A DNA stretch of 12,881 bases from Actinomycetes bacterium (GCA_021785315.1 JAJYFX010000018.1:1-12881); one strand, 5' to 3'. Counted from the first letter of the stretch, positions 6,518 to 12,881 are shown. Notes: generated by a model not told the origin, from the sequence alone. Program-made: numbers and translations.

Positions 6518-6945
6518 CGACACGTTACGGTGACCAGCCGCCGACACCAAATAAGAGGTCAACAAACAAAACAGTGCCACTCGGAATGCTTGGACTGTTG
6601 GCTATACAGTTCTTACTGGGCATGGGCGTCAATCTGTATGTGACACTGCCGTCAACTGGGTTCGTCATGGCAGAAATGATGTACAGTGGGCCGCTCGTGA
6701 TGGTCCATATGATACTCGGCATGCTCCTGGTAGTCGGAGCGGTGTTCGCTATAGTTGCAGCACTTGCATATGGCCCGTGGGCGATAGTCTGTGCGTTCAT
6801 CTCCCTTGGAGGCATTCTCGTCGCCGGAGTCGGGGGTGTGATCTTTCTCATGGGTGGCCAGAGCAACGGTGCATCTTTCCTGATGGCAGTCGGATTTCTC
6901 ATCGCAGTTGGTGGCTATGTCGTTGAACTCGCGAAGGCCAATTGA
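6514..6945 (+). CDS. Four-helix integral membrane protein of unknown function
   Basis: 143 residues. A polar N-terminus (about 20 residues) precedes four hydrophobic segments: about 24-45 (LGMLGLLAIQFLLGMGVNLY), 60-85 (with VHMILGMLLVVGAVFAI), 88-113 and 120-140. A His in helix two (HMILGM) and the QFLLGMGVNLYV segment are the most distinctive points; a buried His could bind heme or a quinone, which is speculation. I chose ATG 6514 because it overlaps the PIG-L stop as ATGA; an in-frame start at 6457 would lie deep inside that gene. Last gene of the sulfur operon, so it may accept electrons, move sulfur compounds or anchor the pathway. I do not recognise a named family. Confidence 0.75.
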   Translation: MTTRYGDQPPTPNKRSTNKTVPLGMLGLLAIQFLLGMGVNLYVTLPSTGFVMAEMMYSGPLVMVHMILGMLLVVGAVFAIVAALAYGPWAIVCAFISLGGILVAGVGGVIFLMGGQSNGASFLMAVGFLIAVGGYVVELAKAN

Positions 6946-6968
6946 ACTGTTAACAGTTAACAGTTATT
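6945..6968. repeat. Palindrome and heptad repeat just after the sulfur operon
   Basis: AACTGTTAACAGTT (6945-6958) is a perfect 14-bp palindrome starting on the last base of the membrane gene's stop. It runs into three 7-bp units: TGTTAAC, AGTTAAC, AGTTATT (6948-6968). ACAGTTATT here also occurs, inverted, in the regulator's putative operator region near 3346-3354. It is AT-rich and not terminator-like. It could be a protein-binding site or chance. Confidence 0.4.
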
Positions 6969-7026
6969 CTCCATTACAGCACTACACCTCACGTGCGCCC
7001 TATCGTTCCGAGTCGGATGAGCAAAG

Positions 7027-7115
7027 AGCCCCCGAGGCGCAAACCTCCCCTCGCGGAGTCGGTGTCTTTTCAATACTGCTACACAACCAAGCTGAGCGCA
7101 CTACGCCTCGGGGCT
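7027..7115. repeat. Spaced inverted repeat between convergent operons
   Basis: AGCCCCCGAGGCG (7027-7039) and CGCCTCGGGGCT (7104-7115) are inverted repeats differing by one extra C, separated by 64 bases. They lie between the end of the plus-strand sulfur operon and the end of the minus-strand membrane gene. They could form a long-range GC-rich stem in transcripts from either side and help end convergent transcription. No T-run follows. Confidence 0.35.
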
Positions 7116-7152
7116 ACGTTGACATCAACAAATATTCCCAGATTAATGGCCG

Positions 7153-9075
7153 TCATTTGTAATGTAACTTTGCCAGAATGAGGTGCTGTGGCGCAGTGAG
7201 ACGTTCTGAGATGATTCGATAGTTTGAGCCGATCGTCATCTCGATGTATATATTTGCTGCCGGATTATCAAATGCAATTTCAGTAGACGTGCCAGTATGT
7301 CCCAGAACGACGACTCCGGCTCTCGATCTGCCGGAGCCAAAAGGATAACTGGATAGCAATTCTGCTCCAGAAACGACTCCGGAGCTGGTGAAAGATGGCT
7401 CCGTTGTATTGCTGGTAACAGTTTGTTGCACCACCACCGACTTCACACTTCGCATGGCTGCCGCAACTTCGTGGAGAATAGTCTTGTTTGTTTTCGGCGG
7501 CCAAGGCACCTCAAAGGTAGCAGTGCCGCCTGTAAATTCTTTGGCTTGGATATCTAGAGACAAATGGTTTATTCCCGTAGCCCAATTCGCGTTAGTCACA
7601 AAGCAGCCTTGTCCACATTGAAGCCAGTTCAGTTTTTCAGTCCGTTGATTTGCGGTTTTGAGGCTTCCCAATAGTTGAAAAGCTTGGGTGGAGCTTGAAT
7701 TCGAAAGCGAGCCTAAGTTAGGGGCTTGCAATGAAACCTCGAGTCGTCCTTTGCTGGCTTGAACAAAGGCGTTTATTTCACCCGCCATAGTTCCTAGCGG
7801 TATGATTGGAGTACTGACTGGTGGCGGTGGGGATACGTGCAAAAAGATGGGTCGCCCGAGTGCGGATGGCATGACAAAAAGTGCGGGAGCGACACCGACG
7901 GCAATGGCTATCAGTCCACTAAAAGCGGCAGCTCGGTGTAGCAGTAGTTTGGTTGTCTTAGTCAAAGACAACGGAGAGAAAAGATTCTGGTAGTTGAGGC
8001 GGCCAACCACTAGTCGAATACGTTTCAAAGCTGTCCTATTCGAACGGGTAATTTCGCCTGTAATTAGCAAAGTTAGTAGCGGTAAGTTGAGATTGGGATC
8101 TGTTCCAACGCCACCGAGAAAACCAAAGTCTTGACTTAGCCACCATACCATCACCAGCCACAACCCTGTCGCCCATGACCAAGCGCGTATAGCATGTCCT
8201 GATATTAGTCCAACCCCGAGAAACGTCATGACAGCAATTATCCCAACATTCCATAGATCAGGATATGCTGCTGCCGAGCGAGAAATGAAAGCTATTGGAG
8301 CGGAAAGAAAAGCTGGCTGCGGAGTCTCTGCCATTGCGGAAAACATCGACGACAGAACATGCGAGTCCCAAAATCCTTCAAATGGGATGGCTTGTAGCAC
8401 AGCACCAAAAAGTAGTACGACACCGAGCCCAGAGCGAATGAACATGGGAACCTCGCCATCTTTCCAAGTTCGACCGGGCAGAAGAAGTAACATAGCCGCT
8501 GCCGCATATATCAACACCGGCCGGGGTGCTCCAAACAGTTGGCTAGTTCGAGGAGCAAAGAGGCGGCCTAATGCTTCTCCCCCCACCCAAACTGCCAGTG
8601 TCCATCCCAACGAAATCCATAGGCCTATCCTGCCCACAATCGTGTCCTTGCCAGCCAGAATGGTTATTCCCAGCCCGATCTGAATCAGGATGGTCGCGAC
8701 ATCGAAAACCACTGCATGGTCCTGCCATAAGTAGGCTTCCCACCGTATAAGATCCTGGAGCCACCACGGTTGCGAGTGGTCAAGAGGTGCAATAACCTGG
8801 GTCGCGAAGTTTCCTGCCATCGCAGGTTGTGCTTGCAATGCGCCGTCTAAAATCCACATACAACCAAGTGCGGAGCGAAGAAAGCCTCGTCCTCTCAACT
8901 CTTTGGCCTCTGTTGTCCAACGACCATTTTGCGAGAATCCACTCACGCGGTTTCGCAGAGTCCATGGAACAACGAACATCACGACTGCTACAACCGCCCA
9001 TATCCCAATCTGTATTGCAAGGTCAAGATAAAAACCCGGCAGTGCTAGCGTTTGTGTCCCACCCATTCCGGGCAC
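7153..9075 (-). CDS. Polytopic membrane protein with duplicated membrane module and exported C-terminal domain
   Basis: 640 residues from GTG at 9075, chosen because GAGGAG precedes it by five bases; an upstream TTG at 9111 has no such site. After an N-terminal helix (about 15-38), two related membrane modules follow: LRSALG...LDGALQAQP...LGWTLAVW (66-163) and IRSGLG...GAVLQAIP...ATGLWLVMVW (213-311), aligning at a steady 147-148 residue offset. A further helix (about 383-402) leads to an extracytoplasmic domain from about 410 with Cys487/Cys491 (CGQGC), a GGTATFEVPWPP strand like C-terminal parts of CopD/YcnJ-type copper proteins, and a terminal segment (about 540-640) like beta-rich LolA-type domains of such proteins; these likenesses are from memory. 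It is the third gene after an Lgt-like protein and sulfocyanin, which suggests a membrane partner of the copper protein. Exact function unknown. Confidence 0.75.
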   Translation of the reverse strand: MPGMGGTQTLALPGFYLDLAIQIGIWAVVAVVMFVVPWTLRNRVSGFSQNGRWTTEAKELRGRGFLRSALGCMWILDGALQAQPAMAGNFATQVIAPLDHSQPWWLQDLIRWEAYLWQDHAVVFDVATILIQIGLGITILAGKDTIVGRIGLWISLGWTLAVWVGGEALGRLFAPRTSQLFGAPRPVLIYAAAAMLLLLPGRTWKDGEVPMFIRSGLGVVLLFGAVLQAIPFEGFWDSHVLSSMFSAMAETPQPAFLSAPIAFISRSAAAYPDLWNVGIIAVMTFLGVGLISGHAIRAWSWATGLWLVMVWWLSQDFGFLGGVGTDPNLNLPLLTLLITGEITRSNRTALKRIRLVVGRLNYQNLFSPLSLTKTTKLLLHRAAAFSGLIAIAVGVAPALFVMPSALGRPIFLHVSPPPPVSTPIIPLGTMAGEINAFVQASKGRLEVSLQAPNLGSLSNSSSTQAFQLLGSLKTANQRTEKLNWLQCGQGCFVTNANWATGINHLSLDIQAKEFTGGTATFEVPWPPKTNKTILHEVAAAMRSVKSVVVQQTVTSNTTEPSFTSSGVVSGAELLSSYPFGSGRSRAGVVVLGHTGTSTEIAFDNPAANIYIEMTIGSNYRIISERLTAPQHLILAKLHYK

Positions 9076-9138
9076 GCTTTCTCCTCTCAATAATTTTCGC
9101 CTAATGGGCAACTACGAGGTCTGACAAATACCAAAGCA

Positions 9139-9810
9139 CTAAGAGACTATGAAACGTCCCCACATACCTTGTTGTGCATGGCCTGACACAGGACAGATGT
9201 AGTAATAGGTTCCCGGGTCGGGTGCAGCAAAAGTAATAGTTGCTCCATGCCAGGTACTGCCCGAGGGTGGCGCTACCGGCATAATGAACGCGCCCGGCGA
9301 AGCCACCGCACCGGTCATCATGGCCATACGGGGATATGGAGGAGCAGCCGTAGTGAGTTCCCATCCATGGTTTTGTCCTGGGTCCCCATCGGCGAAGACC
9401 AATGTTATTTGAGATTTTTCAGGCACGATTATTGTGGGATTTACCTTACCGTCGACCTGCCAAAACATTCCAGGACGCCCTGGAGGTGCACCAACCGCGA
9501 TGATTTCTGCGTGAGGACTGATATAGTGCACGGTATTTCCATGCACTGTTGCACCTTTAGCAACATTCTGTGTTAAATGCTGAAGTTCTAGGGGAGTAAA
9601 GGTTTGACTTAAGTTGTTAGAACCTCCAGAGCCCATTATTCGTTGTCCACCACCCATGTTACCAAAGGGGTTCCCTGTGCCCGAAGGATTTACCCTATTG
9701 CGGTTTAGAAACAAACCCGAGTTACCGAATCCGAGCAGTACCATTGTGCCGAGTAGCAGCAAAATAATTGCTGACCCAATGGCTATTGGTATTGAATGCT
9801 TCCGGCGCAT
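9139..9810 (-). CDS. soxE: Sulfocyanin-like membrane-anchored blue copper protein
   Basis: 223 residues. An N-terminal helix (about 7-30) with basic flank anchors the protein, a Gly/Asn-rich linker (about 36-67) follows, then a cupredoxin domain facing outward. The type 1 copper site is readable: His148 in GQNHGWELTT, then Cys206, His211 and Met216 in YYICPVSGHAQQGMWGRF, the sulfocyanin signature known from Sulfolobus SoxE and Ferroplasma. Sulfocyanins carry electrons between respiratory complexes, and in acidophiles may take part in iron oxidation. GGGAGG (9816-9821, minus strand) sits five bases before ATG 9810; the adjacent ATG at 9813 overlaps the preceding stop as ATGA but is only two bases from the site. 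The longer open frame upstream is antisense or off-frame sequence of the Lgt-like gene. The gene symbol is by analogy with archaeal soxE. Confidence 0.9.
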   Translation of the reverse strand: MRRKHSIPIAIGSAIILLLLGTMVLLGFGNSGLFLNRNRVNPSGTGNPFGNMGGGQRIMGSGGSNNLSQTFTPLELQHLTQNVAKGATVHGNTVHYISPHAEIIAVGAPPGRPGMFWQVDGKVNPTIIVPEKSQITLVFADGDPGQNHGWELTTAAPPYPRMAMMTGAVASPGAFIMPVAPPSGSTWHGATITFAAPDPGTYYYICPVSGHAQQGMWGRFIVS

Positions 9811-10664
9811 CATAACCTCCCAATCGTTAGAAACATAGGAGCCAAGGCAAGAACCAGAGCAGAGATTACAGCTGTGCGCAGACCTCCAGATGAGGACTTG
9901 CGGCGTTCTTGTCTCAGTCGAAGAAGACCCTGCCACACAAGGGCATACGCTGACAGAACGGCTACAAACGGCGCTCCATGGTGAACGTGTCTGACAGGAA
10001 TAAGGTTGAGTGCGGTGGCACCTAGAACAAGAGCTGTGGCTGATTCCATTAATTGAACTGGTATTCGCCACATCCCGACTCGGCGATCCGAGCACCATAA
10101 GCCAAAGAGGGATTCCGTCGGCCTCCCAGCACAGCAACCAGTGAAAAAACATCCAAGTCTGTCAATGGCCAAGTCGAGCATTATACCGGGAGTCGATGCG
10201 TCGAGAACTGTTGCTACTGGCTGGTACAAAATTCTAAGCAGGACTGGGAATACAACAACGATTCCCGCCACCATGTCCTGAATACACCAGCCCTCTCGGC
10301 GTCGTTCATCAACATGAAGTGCGATGAACGAACCTTTTGCACCAATAACGCCGGTTAAGAGTCCCACAAAAGAAGCTATCAAAATACTTCCGGCGTTCAA
10401 CTTCAATGATTCGGCTACCCCAATTTGGACCGACAGAGTTGAAACAATTCCGACTCCCACTAATACTGCCCAGCTTTCCAGGATGACAGCAGGGGGATGT
10501 GCAAATGGCGCAAGAAGGGTGTTAACTGGTGATGCCGGTGCCGCAGACACCTTCCACTTCTTCCAAGACCAGACAGCACGAAACACTGGCGAAACTGCCT
10601 GACCACTCCTTGATGCGGGTCCGCGTTGTCCCGAAATCGCCTCTTGAGGAAACCAAGGTGTCAC
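9810..10664 (-). CDS. Lgt-like (prolipoprotein diacylglyceryl transferase family) membrane protein
   Basis: 284 residues with about six to seven hydrophobic segments. The family core is visible: IDRLGCFFTGCCAGRPT (167-183), where Arg169 corresponds to the essential Arg of Lgt's GRxGN motif, followed by RIPVQLMES, the counterpart of RHPTQLYE. The His-Gly-Gly motif expected earlier in Lgt is not seen; that place reads CIQDMVAGIVVV (127-138), so ordinary lipoprotein modification is doubtful. Cysteines cluster at 172, 177, 178 and 191. GTG at 10664 is supported by GGAGG seven bases upstream, although the first 45 residues look like a polar extension. The stop overlaps the sulfocyanin start, so the two are translationally linked. 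Sulfocyanin here has no lipobox Cys, so it is not an obvious substrate. It may be a paralog with a new role in copper-protein maturation. Confidence 0.75.
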   Translation of the reverse strand: MTPWFPQEAISGQRGPASRSGQAVSPVFRAVWSWKKWKVSAAPASPVNTLLAPFAHPPAVILESWAVLVGVGIVSTLSVQIGVAESLKLNAGSILIASFVGLLTGVIGAKGSFIALHVDERRREGWCIQDMVAGIVVVFPVLLRILYQPVATVLDASTPGIMLDLAIDRLGCFFTGCCAGRPTESLFGLWCSDRRVGMWRIPVQLMESATALVLGATALNLIPVRHVHHGAPFVAVLSAYALVWQGLLRLRQERRKSSSGGLRTAVISALVLALAPMFLTIGRL

Positions 10665-10744
10665 AACATGTCCTCCGTTGTATAGCCTTGCGGACGCAAG
10701 TTTTGCTCTCCATATGTCTGACTAATAGATAGCTCGGGTAGCTA

Positions 10745-10765
10745 ACTACGACACAGTGTAGTAGT
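10745..10765. promoter_or_regulatory. Candidate BlaI/MecI/CopY-type operator upstream of the Lgt-like gene
   Basis: On the minus strand the site reads TACTACA (10763-10757), a three-base spacer, then TGTCGTA (10753-10747). The known BlaI/MecI operator core is TACTACA, two bases, TGTAGTA. One half is perfect, the other has one mismatch, and the spacer is one base longer. Outer bases extend the dyad to 9 of 10 pairs around a single central base. It lies about 80 bases before the start of the Lgt-like/sulfocyanin operon and downstream of the BlaI-M56 pair, so the local BlaI-type repressor probably controls that operon. Confidence 0.55.
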
Positions 10766-10863
10766 ACGGATAGTTTAGATACCACCGACGGCGAAAAATT
10801 CCAACATCGTTTCAGGTTGTCACATCAAACGAACGGTTCCGGGGTTATCCTGTGACTTGGGAG

Positions 10864-11799
10864 TTAAAGACGACAGTGGTCGACCATCAACAACAGTAGG
10901 TGCATCTGGCTGACCCAGGCACTGGTCGCCATGGCTGCAATGAGTTCGAGTAAGATACCTGGTGTATAGAGCAGACCACGTAATCCAAATGAAGGATCTG
11001 GAAGAGGTACCTCAAGGGCTTTCAATCGTTCGACAATAGTATCGGCTTCTGAGAAACCGGCAAGAGCAGGATCAATCCGCATACCAGTGGTTCGCAGAAG
11101 TGCTGAGCGAACGTGGAATCGACCATCGGGCAGATTTGAGGCAGCTATTTCGTCTGCCCAACGCTCAACTCCCAGTCGCAGGGCGTCGGCACTGCGACGA
11201 ACTAAAGCAAATTTGGCAAATGCCCCTTCTACTGCGGAGGCGAGCGAAAGATAACGATGGTGAGAATAATCCAGGTGCGCCCGTTCGTGATGCAAGATAG
11301 CTGTGATTTCCGCGTCTTCAAGTGACCTTAGAAGACCTTCCGAGATCAGTACTTGCCCCGGATTGCCTTTGACGCAGAGTGCCACCGGCAGCGTAGTTCC
11401 TAGGACAACAAGCTCATGCTGACCAAGTTTGCTGTGATCGCCGACGAATGCCTCTACCCTAGTCATTGCGCGAGTACGCCGAATTTGCGTTATTGTCCGG
11501 ATCGCGAGTATTGCCACTCCTGTAGCTACTAACAATGCCGCCCACCCGAGTAAAATCCCACCAGGAGCTTCACGCGCCATCATAGCCATACAATCAGAGC
11601 TACAACCGCTATGGTCATTAGCTACCAATGAGGTAGCGCCTAACGCAAGCAACCCAATTTCAACAAGAACTAGGCCGGTACCAAGAGCGAAGACACACAA
11701 TAGGGTCCAACTGCGGGCATCTATTCGTGAGCTTATAGACCGGAATATTCCTGGAAGAACTAGAAGGGAAAAACCTGCAATAATAAGAAGAGGCGACAT
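10864..11799 (-). CDS. M56 family (BlaR1/MecR1-like) membrane metalloprotease
   Basis: 311 residues. Hydrophobic segments lie at about 3-19, 31-55, 81-100 and 272-305. The zinc protease motif HExxH is seen as HHERAH with His171, Glu172 and His175, and VERWADEIAAS supplies the downstream acidic ligand region. As in BlaR1, the protease domain falls in the cytoplasmic loop between the third and fourth helices, where it can cut the partner repressor. No C-terminal penicillin-binding domain is present; the protein ends soon after the last helix with DHCRL. The extracytoplasmic loop between helices two and three carries His63, Cys66, Cys70, Met71, Met73 and Met74, which resembles a copper-binding cluster. 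It starts one base after the repressor's stop, with GGGGGAG before the ATG, so the two form an operon. Confidence 0.87.
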   Translation of the reverse strand: MSPLLIIAGFSLLVLPGIFRSISSRIDARSWTLLCVFALGTGLVLVEIGLLALGATSLVANDHSGCSSDCMAMMAREAPGGILLGWAALLVATGVAILAIRTITQIRRTRAMTRVEAFVGDHSKLGQHELVVLGTTLPVALCVKGNPGQVLISEGLLRSLEDAEITAILHHERAHLDYSHHRYLSLASAVEGAFAKFALVRRSADALRLGVERWADEIAASNLPDGRFHVRSALLRTTGMRIDPALAGFSEADTIVERLKALEVPLPDPSFGLRGLLYTPGILLELIAAMATSAWVSQMHLLLLMVDHCRL

Positions 11800-11800
11800 C

Positions 11801-12157
11801 TCAGTTCTCCCCCAGAATTTTCCGCAGTCGCTCCTGGTCGGCAGGGGTCAGAGCACCCACGAAATAGCCAAGTGCTTCGGGACGGTTAGACGCTGCTGCT
11901 AACACTTCCTCCATTCGGGCTGCTATATATTCCTGCCGACCGATTGAAGGCCAATACGTGAAGGCCCGGCCCTCTTTACGCCTTTCAAGACGGCCCTTGT
12001 TCCACAGCCGAATCAATATAGTGAGGACGGTGCTGTATGCGACCGAATGCTGTTCCACCAGTAAGGCATGGACTTGGCCCGGCGTAAGGGGTTCGTGTTG
12101 GTTCCACAAAATTTCCATAATCACGGCCTCAAGCTTGCCCATCGCCAGCCTGCCCAT
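11801..12157 (-). CDS. BlaI/MecI/CopY-family transcriptional repressor
   Basis: 118 residues. An N-terminal winged helix (about 5-70: LEAVIMEILWNQHEPLTPGQ, then YSTVLTILIRLWNKGRLERR and EGRAFTYWP) is the BlaI/MecI signature, followed by a helical dimerisation tail with Leu/Ala-rich spacing. The protein has no cysteine at all, so it lacks the C-terminal CxC metal site of CopY. Direct copper sensing is therefore unlikely; release from DNA would come from cleavage by the M56 protease encoded next. GGAG about seven bases before ATG 12157 supports the start. Likely targets are its own promoter and the dyad at 10745-10765. Confidence 0.9.
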   Translation of the reverse strand: MGRLAMGKLEAVIMEILWNQHEPLTPGQVHALLVEQHSVAYSTVLTILIRLWNKGRLERRKEGRAFTYWPSIGRQEYIAARMEEVLAAASNRPEALGYFVGALTPADQERLRKILGEN

Positions 12158-12210
12158 ACTCGCTCTCCAGTCTTTTCTCAGTATTACAAGTACGAAATGC
12201 TAATTTTTGA
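12158..12210 (-). promoter_or_regulatory. Promoter region of the BlaI-M56 operon
   Basis: An AT-rich stretch precedes the repressor gene on the minus strand. TTGTAATACTG (12191-12181) contains TGTAATA, six of seven bases of the BlaI half-site TGTAGTA and also a -10-like TAATAC. A good second half-site is not visible, so autoregulation through this site is only suggested. The start-proximal ribosome binding site GGAG is clear. Confidence 0.3.
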
Positions 12211-12432
12211 TTACACGCCAGCTTAGACCGTGCCGCAAGTTTCCTCGAATACGTAAAGAGAGTTCTCACACGCACCCACACAATTGACGTGTACGGCCAC
12301 GGGAAACGAAGTCACCAGTCGCCCTACGAGAGGCGTGCCTCCGGAGGGTTCGCCGATCCCGACGGTAACGTGTGGGAGATAGCACACAACCCTGGGTGGA
12401 CCCTCAGCGACAACGGCACGGTCACGATCTAA
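12211..12432 (+). pseudogene. C-terminal remnant of a VOC (glyoxalase/bleomycin-resistance-like) gene
   Basis: The plus-strand frame ending in TAA (12430-12432) closes with GGFADPDGNVWEIAHNPGW, the characteristic end of VOC-superfamily proteins, where the Glu after VW is a metal ligand. Upstream the frame is open only to about 12211 and becomes unlike the family (THTIDVYGHGKRSHQSPYER), with no start or ribosome binding site. The rest of an ordinary 120-140 residue VOC gene is missing, so this is a truncated and probably frameshifted remnant. The minus-strand frame over the same bases (12223-12438) is a shadow. Confidence 0.6.
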
Positions 12433-12584
12433 CGTCAACAGCCGAGGCTATGGCTCCCGGTTACAGATCATGAGTAGACAGCTTTAGAGCCGCGCAGCGA
12501 CAGCTCAGAAATCACCTCGCAATGCCGATACACACCCCTGAGCTCAAAATCAACTGAATTTTGGAGCGGATTAGGTACAGGTAA

Positions 12585-12881
12585 TCATGTCCAATTTTCT
12601 AGTCTCAACCCGTGAACTCGGCTAAACTCTCTCGTGTTATTCGTAACGAAAATGGCATTTATGGATAATGCGTGTGCTGCGATCATGGCGTCCAGCGCAC
12701 CAATAGGTTGGCCAATCTGTTCGAGGCCAGAGCGAACACGGCCATACTCCCAAATCGCTTTTTCTTCGAATGGCAGAATTTCTAGTGGAGATAAAAACAT
12801 TTCCAAGGCTCGCTGGTTTCGCTCCGATCCACTTTTGATAACTCCGTGGGCCAATTCGGCAGCACTAACACTGGACAAGGC
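12585..12881 (-). CDS. vapC: VapC-type PIN-domain toxin, 3' part (5' end outside window)
   Basis: The frame runs from the right window edge to TGA at 12587-12585. It shows the PIN/VapC pattern: SSVSAAELAHGV with the conserved Glu, PIGALDAMIAAHALSINAIFVT with the central Asp, and NNTREFSRVHGLRLENW as the typical ending, where an acidic Asp or Glu completes the magnesium site. VapC toxins are ribonucleases that cut tRNA or rRNA and are held inactive by a VapB antitoxin. The N-terminal strand with the first Asp and any vapB lie beyond the window. A TTG at 12878 could be read as a start but falls inside the family's conserved region, so the gene is cut by the window. Confidence 0.85.
   Translation of the reverse strand, partial: ALSSVSAAELAHGVIKSGSERNQRALEMFLSPLEILPFEEKAIWEYGRVRSGLEQIGQPIGALDAMIAAHALSINAIFVTNNTREFSRVHGLRLENWT

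Noticed and set aside
8228..8683. 151-codon plus-strand ORF
   Set aside because: It is antisense to the 640-residue membrane protein; its composition is Pro/Ser/Arg-rich and it shows no domain.
9811..10152. N-terminal extension of the sulfocyanin frame
   Set aside because: This part overlaps the Lgt-like gene in another frame, reads as a Cys/Ser-rich shadow, and a strong GGGAGG directly before ATG 9810 marks the true start.
10687..10704. CTTGCG-GA-CGCAAG followed by TTTT as a terminator
   Set aside because: The loop allows only about five stem pairs, there is no plus-strand gene upstream, and on the minus strand it sits in the leader of the Lgt-like gene without a T-run after it.
12223..12438. 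71-codon minus-strand ORF
   Set aside because: It is the shadow of the VOC remnant, whose ADPDGNVWEIAHNPGW ending on the plus strand is recognisable.
1..12881. CRISPR arrays, tRNA or rRNA genes, complete insertion sequences
   Set aside because: Reading both strands, I saw no regularly spaced repeats, no tRNA-like cloverleaf or rRNA sequence, and no transposase or integrase motifs. A covariance-model search for tRNA and Rfam families would settle the RNA part.

Overview
The window looks like chromosomal DNA of an acidophilic, iron- or sulfur-metabolising actinobacterium, probably order Acidimicrobiales. The grounds are a sulfocyanin-type blue copper protein, a sulfide:quinone reductase operon, actinobacterial-style GTG/TTG starts, and base composition near half GC by eye. 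The taxonomic call is inference from gene content.

Layout. 1-580 holds only the tail of a possible gene and non-coding sequence. 585-3333 is an accessory, partly decayed stretch: a MaoC-like dehydratase on the minus strand ending inside a strong hairpin, a broken minus-strand frame (1083-1754) with one in-frame TGA, a GC-rich block with a small Dabb-like protein (1853-2152), and about 1.2 kb with doubtful ORFs and two adjacent hairpins.

3370-6945 (+) is a compact sulfur operon: an ArsR-type repressor fused to a rhodanese domain, a DsrE-family sulfur carrier, a sulfide:quinone-reductase-like flavoprotein, a PIG-L deacetylase and a small four-helix membrane protein. The likely logic is that the flavoprotein makes persulfide sulfur, DsrE and rhodanese modules carry it, and the repressor senses it. 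The PIG-L enzyme may act on a sugar-linked low-molecular-weight thiol; this is a hypothesis.

7153-10664 (-) is a convergent operon: an Lgt-like membrane protein, sulfocyanin, and a 640-residue polytopic protein with an internally duplicated membrane module and an exported C-terminal domain.

10864-12157 (-) is a BlaI/MecI/CopY-type repressor followed by an M56 membrane metalloprotease. The protease lacks a penicillin-binding sensor domain but has a His/Cys/Met-rich extracytoplasmic loop. A BlaI-like operator (10745-10765) lies upstream of the sulfocyanin operon. The most interesting reading is a proteolytic, possibly copper- or redox-responsive switch controlling a blue-copper operon.

12211-12881 holds the remnant of a VOC/glyoxalase-like gene and the 3' part of a VapC-type PIN toxin that runs off the window.
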